DNA of 19,336 bases, taken from Salmonirosea sp038204185. Lineage in GTDB: Bacteria; Bacteroidota; Bacteroidia; Cytophagales; Spirosomataceae. Positions 15,821-19,336 of this stretch are shown in pieces. The position numbers and the translations under genes were made by a program. Within the stretch, counting starts at the first letter, position 1. Every line of letters begins with the position of its first letter. Under the pieces are notes generated by a model. That model searched no databases and was not told where the DNA came from. It saw nothing but the letters and a program-made list of their open reading frames with translations. The stretch is taken from assembly GCA_038204185.1 (NCBI GenBank), contig JBBRDE010000081.1, forward strand, positions 1 through 19,336. Direction: 5' to 3'.

Positions 15821-17095
15821 TCATCCAATCGTCTCAAATCCACAGTAGGGTACCAGTACTTCCGGTACCCGGATACTGCCGTCGGCCTGTTGATTATTTT
15901 CCAGCAAAGCTGCCAGAATCCGCGGCAGGGCCAGGGCCGAGCCGTTCAGGGTATGTAAAAGCTGAGTTTTGCCCTCGGTTTTGTAGCGCAATTTCAGGCG
16001 GTTGGCCTGGTAGGTTTCAAAGTTCGATACAGAGCTACACTCGAGCCAGCGCTCCTGCGCGGCCGACCATACCTCAAAATCGTAAGTAAGGGCCGAGGTG
16101 AAGCCCATGTCGCCTCCGCACAGGCGCAGAATGCGGAAGGGTAGGTTGAGTTTTTCCAGCAATCCCTGCACATGTGCCACCATTTCGTCCAGCGCCGCGT
16201 ATGACTCTTCGGGCTTACGAATTTGGACGATCTCCACTTTATCAAACTGATGCAACCGATTAAGCCCCCGCACGTGCGCGCCCCAACTTCCTGCCTCACG
16301 CCGAAAACAGGGGGTGTGGCCCGCATTCTTCACGGGCAGGTCGCTTTCCTGCAAAATCACATCGCGGTACAGGTTCGTGATGGGTACCTCGGCTGTAGGA
16401 ATCAGGTACAGGTCATCGGCGGTGGCATAGTACATCTGCCCTTCCTTGTCGGGGAGGTTCCCGGTACCAAAGCCAGATTCGGCATTGACCAGCAAAGGCG
16501 GCTGAATTTCAAGGTACCCTGCTTCGGAGGCTTCATTGAGGAAAAAGGAAACCATGGCCCGTTGCAGGCGCGCGCCTTTGCCTTTGTACACCGGAAAACC
16601 AGCTCCGCTGATTTTATTACCCAGTTCAAAATCAATGATATCCAGCTTTTTGATTATCTCCCAGTGGGGCTGGGCACCTTGCGGTAGGGTAGGTTTTTCA
16701 CCCTTCTCCAGTACCGTTACATTTTCTTCAGGCGTACGGCCCTCGGGAACGCTTTCATGGGGTAGGTTGGGAAGCTTGACCAATTCTTCATACAGCTCAA
16801 CTTCGGCTCTTTTGAGCTGTTCATCCAGTTCTTTGGAGCGCTCTTTCAAGCTGGCAGTTTCAGCTTTGGCGGTTTCGGCTTCCTGTCTTTTACCTTGCTT
16901 CATCAGGCTACCTATTTCCTTCGCCATCGCGTTGGATTGCGTCAGTACCTGATCCAGTCCCTGCTGCGTTTCACGGCGCAGGCGATCCAGTCTTATAATC
17001 AGTTCCACAGCGGTTTCGGCGTCGCGGAAGTGCTTCTTTTTCAACCCCGCGATTGTCAATTCTTTATTGTCGCGGATAAAGGTAGTTTGTAGCAT
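15821..17095 (-). CDS. serS: seryl-tRNA synthetase
   Basis: The protein has 424 residues, the standard bacterial length. It charges tRNA-Ser (and tRNA-Sec where present) with serine in the cytoplasm. The N-terminal half holds the long antiparallel coiled coil that grips the tRNA (about 28-108, rich in E, K, L and A). The class II core has T-A-E-V (234-237), motif 2 C-F-R-R-E-A-G (263-269) followed by R-G-L-N-R-L-H-Q-F-D-K-V-E, and motif 3 around G-S-A-L-A-L-P-R (385-392). The start M-L-Q-T-T-F-I-R is the usual SerRS opening. It begins 32 bases after the lysC stop and is probably read through from it. The end is 75 bases from the convergent haem-propeller gene, and no terminator hairpin is obvious in between. 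Confidence 0.98.
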   Translation of the reverse strand: MLQTTFIRDNKELTIAGLKKKHFRDAETAVELIIRLDRLRRETQQGLDQVLTQSNAMAKEIGSLMKQGKRQEAETAKAETASLKERSKELDEQLKRAEVELYEELVKLPNLPHESVPEGRTPEENVTVLEKGEKPTLPQGAQPHWEIIKKLDIIDFELGNKISGAGFPVYKGKGARLQRAMVSFFLNEASEAGYLEIQPPLLVNAESGFGTGNLPDKEGQMYYATADDLYLIPTAEVPITNLYRDVILQESDLPVKNAGHTPCFRREAGSWGAHVRGLNRLHQFDKVEIVQIRKPEESYAALDEMVAHVQGLLEKLNLPFRILRLCGGDMGFTSALTYDFEVWSAAQERWLECSSVSNFETYQANRLKLRYKTEGKTQLLHTLNGSALALPRILAALLENNQQADGSIRVPEVLVPYCGFETIG

Positions 17096-17127
17096 GGGGT
17101 TTGATCAAGGGGAGTACAAAATGGGCT

Positions 17128-18486
17128 TTACGGGGCCGTGAAAATATCCTTCATGGCATCTTCATAATAAAACAGCCGTTCATTCAGTGCATTTAACGCC
17201 TTTTCTTTCAAACTGGAATGGATCAGGATTGAAAGGTTATGTTCTGAGGCACCGTACGAAATCATCCGCAGCGGAATATGTTTCAAGGCATCCAGTACCT
17301 TGATGGCCACTCCTTCCTTATCGGCGCTGAAATTACCCACGATGCACACGATGGTCTGGTCGCGATCATGCTCTTCGATGTCAGCGATTTCGCGCAATTC
17401 GGAGGTGATAGCGTCCAGGTGTTCGCTGTTGTCGATTGTCACCGACACCGATACCTCCGAGGTAGTGACCATGTCTACCGGGGTTTTGTATTTTTCAAAA
17501 ATCTCGAACACCCGGCGTAAAAAACCATAGGCATTCAGCATTCGCGTCGAGTGGACGTAGATAGCCGTAATATTGTCTTTGGCCGCGATAGCCTTGATCT
17601 CGCGGTCGGTGCTGTTGGTCGCGATGAGGGTACCGGGCGCGTCGGGTTGCATGGTGTTTTTCAGTCGTACGGGTACCCCACGCATTTTGGCAGGTGTTAT
17701 GGTACTGGGATGCAGGATTTTAGCCCCAAAATAAGCCAGCTCTGCCGCCTCTTCAAATGTCAAATGCCGAATTGGGAAGGTGCGTTTCACGATGCGGGGG
17801 TCGTTGTTGTGCATGCCGTCAATGTCCGTCCAGATCTGGATTTCTTCTGCCCGAATGGCTCCGCCGATCAGGGAAGCGGTATAATCCGACCCGCCCCGCT
17901 TGAGGTTGTCCACCTCGCCACGCGGGTTGCGGCAAATGAACCCCTGCGTAATGATCAGCTGCTTGTCGGGATGCTGGTCAAGAATCGTGGTCAGTCGCTC
18001 TTCGATCAACCTCAATTCGGGTTCGCCATCGGCGTCGATACGCATGAATTCCAACGCAGGCAACAGGATGGAGCTTTCACCCTGTTCAGCCAGATACGCC
18101 TCGAACATTTGGGTACTGAGCAATTCTCCCTCAGCCACGAGTTCCTTATCCTGCTTGCTGGTAAAAGGCTTGATACTCACCAGGGAACGAATGAAAGAAA
18201 ATTCCTTGGCTATGATTTCCTGCCCTTGGGCCAGTCCCGCTTCGGTAGAGTATAGTTCAGGAAGGAAAACGTCGTAATGATCCCGCAGGGCCTTAATTTT
18301 CTCCGCAGCTTCAGCATCCTGGTTGGCCTTCGCCGATTCACCGATGGAAAGCAACGCGTTGGTCGTGCCGGACAAAGCCGAAAGTACCACGATTTTGCGC
18401 GAATCGGTCGAGGTGATCAATTCATGGATGGAGTGCATGCGCTCAGGCTTGCCGACCGAGGTACCTCCAAATTTCCAAACTTGCAT
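17128..18486 (-). CDS. lysC: aspartate kinase, monofunctional
   Basis: The protein has 452 residues. It phosphorylates L-aspartate with ATP, the first step toward lysine (and diaminopimelate), threonine and methionine. The N-terminal kinase domain has K-F-G-G-T-S-V-G (5-12), L-K-R-G-G-S-D-Y-T-A (195-204) and W-T-D-I-D-G-M-H-N-N-D-P-R (219-231). The C-terminal part, from about 300 to the end, matches paired ACT domains (for example S-V-S-V-T-I-D, 346-352, and I-V-G-N-F, 382-386) that bind feedback inhibitors. There is no homoserine dehydrogenase fused to it. A leader of 88 bases separates it from the small membrane-protein gene upstream; it contains AGTTGA-type repeats but no -7 consensus that I can find. 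serS follows on the same strand. Confidence 0.96.
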   Translation of the reverse strand: MQVWKFGGTSVGKPERMHSIHELITSTDSRKIVVLSALSGTTNALLSIGESAKANQDAEAAEKIKALRDHYDVFLPELYSTEAGLAQGQEIIAKEFSFIRSLVSIKPFTSKQDKELVAEGELLSTQMFEAYLAEQGESSILLPALEFMRIDADGEPELRLIEERLTTILDQHPDKQLIITQGFICRNPRGEVDNLKRGGSDYTASLIGGAIRAEEIQIWTDIDGMHNNDPRIVKRTFPIRHLTFEEAAELAYFGAKILHPSTITPAKMRGVPVRLKNTMQPDAPGTLIATNSTDREIKAIAAKDNITAIYVHSTRMLNAYGFLRRVFEIFEKYKTPVDMVTTSEVSVSVTIDNSEHLDAITSELREIADIEEHDRDQTIVCIVGNFSADKEGVAIKVLDALKHIPLRMISYGASEHNLSILIHSSLKEKALNALNERLFYYEDAMKDIFTAP

Positions 18487-18493
18487 TTTTATT

Positions 18494-18521
18494 CAGTTGA
18501 CAGTTGATAATGGATAGTTGA
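18494..18521. repeat. four-unit heptamer repeat before lysC
   Basis: Four consecutive 7-base units read CAGTTGA, CAGTTGA, TAATGGA, TAGTTGA, close to consensus yAGTTGA. The array lies 8 bases before the lysC start codon. Similar tracts are in my memory common between genes of Bacteroidota. The function is not known. Confidence 0.5.
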
Positions 18522-18574
18522 TGATTCTAATGCATGGAGAATGCCCGTATGTCCATGTCCTTATTTGCTCCCCT

Positions 18575-18841
18575 TTACTGTGAAACTATTTTCCGGCGAT
18601 TTCTTACTACTCCCCACACTCCGATTACGACCCAGATTATATTAACCGCAGCCGACGGGTATGCCCCCACATAAGCCGTGTTCAGAATAAGGCCAATGCT
18701 GCCGATAATATTGGCCCATAGGTAAAAGGGTGCATCCGAACGCATACGACCACTAATGTTGAGTGCATACGCTGCCACGACCAATATAGAGCCCAGCCAC
18801 CCGACGGCATCAAACCAGAATTTTTCGTCCATATCCCTCAT
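18575..18841 (-). CDS. small CBU_0592-like integral membrane protein
   Basis: The protein has 88 residues with about three membrane helices (near 12-30, 38-58 and 60-80) and a basic tail R-N-R-R-K. The pattern G-W-L-G-S-I-L-V-V-A-A-Y-A-L-N (14-28) and the later Y-L-W-A-N-I-I-G-S (41-49) fit the small CBU_0592-like family of unknown function. The start codon shares one base with the stop of ribH (TAATG), so translation is probably coupled; a second ATG three codons on (18832) is also possible. No enzymatic residues are seen. The role in a ribH-linked unit is unknown: a link to flavin is possible but nothing in the sequence shows it. Confidence 0.75.
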   Translation of the reverse strand: MRDMDEKFWFDAVGWLGSILVVAAYALNISGRMRSDAPFYLWANIIGSIGLILNTAYVGAYPSAAVNIIWVVIGVWGVVRNRRKIVSQ

Positions 18842-19320
18842 TATACCAGTTTCAACATCTTGATGGCGGTCATAGCCGCTTCATCGCCCTTATTTCCATG
18901 CTTTCCACCAGCCCTATCCAGCGCTTGCTCCTGGGTATTGGGCGTCAGGACACCAAAAATCACCGGCTTGTGACATTCCAGGCTTACCTGTGTCAGCCCC
19001 TGGGCTACGGCGTGGTTGATGTAATCGTTATGCTTGGTTTCGCCCTGAATTACGCAGCCAAGAGCAATAACAGCATTGACATTAGGCCGACGGGCAAATA
19101 CCTGGGCCCCGAAACTAAGCTCGTAGCTGCCGGGTACGTTAGCGCGGATGATATTTTCGGGATTGGCTCCGTAGTTGATCAGTGTCTGGTAAGCCCCTTC
19201 GTATAATTTTTCGGTCACCTCGTGGTTCCATTCGGCCACGACGATGGCGAAGGTACGTTCGCTGATGTCAGGTAGCTCGTCCATAGAAAATTCACTCAGG
19301 TTTTTATCCGTACTTGACAT
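18841..19320 (-). CDS. ribH: 6,7-dimethyl-8-ribityllumazine synthase
   Basis: The protein has 159 residues, complete within the window. It condenses 5-amino-6-ribitylaminouracil with 3,4-dihydroxy-2-butanone 4-phosphate to lumazine, the penultimate step of riboflavin synthesis, as a cytoplasmic oligomer. Signature residues are W31 and N32 near the substrate ring, V-P-G-S-Y-E (62-67), G-E-T-K-H-N-D (93-99) with His97 as the probable catalytic base, and F-G-V-L-T (122-126) followed by Arg136. The N-terminal extension of about 20 residues is typical of Bacteroidota versions. Only 16 bases lie upstream in the window, so a promoter or FMN riboswitch cannot be judged. The next gene overlaps its stop by one base. 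Confidence 0.98.
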   Translation of the reverse strand: MSSTDKNLSEFSMDELPDISERTFAIVVAEWNHEVTEKLYEGAYQTLINYGANPENIIRANVPGSYELSFGAQVFARRPNVNAVIALGCVIQGETKHNDYINHAVAQGLTQVSLECHKPVIFGVLTPNTQEQALDRAGGKHGNKGDEAAMTAIKMLKLV

Positions 19321-19336
19321 ATTGTGATTCTAGATT

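Noticed and set aside
17551..18255. Long plus-strand open frame (234 codons) opposite lysC
   Set aside because: It lies wholly within the clear lysC gene, has no recognisable domain and no promoter or start signal; it reflects codon bias of the true gene.

Overview
The window looks like a stretch of Bacteroidota chromosome of roughly even GC, most likely from the Cytophagales (Spirosomaceae/Cytophagaceae type; this is inferred from protein style, not from a marker gene). The evidence is the -7 promoter box TAnnTTTG in front of several genes with few Shine-Dalgarno sequences, many exported enzymes with short Sec signal peptides, a DUF2975/XRE pair, and Bacteroidota-like SerS, LysC and RibH. 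There is no tRNA, rRNA, CRISPR array or complete mobile element. Every gap between genes is under 300 bases.

Layout. Bases 1-95 are the first codons of an IS630-type transposase that leaves the window. A perfect hairpin terminator follows (205-252), then on the minus strand an exported TPR protein, a DEAD-box RNA helicase and a DUF2975 membrane protein/XRE regulator pair with a good promoter and a possible operator. A secreted serine beta-lactamase-family hydrolase (plus) converges on a GH95-like glycosidase (minus). A one-chain L-serine dehydratase and a Uma2-family nuclease (plus) converge on a penicillin-acylase-family amidase (minus). Divergent from the acylase is a two-gene plus-strand unit: an SGNH hydrolase and a 954-residue exported protein that combines cytochrome c, a DUF6797-like region and a beta-propeller. 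The right end is a minus-strand housekeeping group: ribH, a small membrane protein, lysC and serS.

How the genes fit together. Five or six products are exported enzymes of scavenging type (glycosidase, amidase, hydrolase, SGNH hydrolase, haem-propeller protein), as expected of a free-living polymer degrader. The others serve amino acid metabolism (sdaA, lysC, serS), riboflavin synthesis (ribH) and RNA handling (DEAD helicase). The genes are arranged as many short units.

I do not see a clear undescribed multi-gene system. The points most worth a second look are a strong excess of the palindrome GGTACC across the window (about 38 copies by eye, about 5 expected), the SGNH/cytochrome-propeller pair, the GH95-like enzyme with substitutions at apparent catalytic positions, the possible XRE operator, and promoters placed so close to the start codon that the mRNAs should be leaderless.
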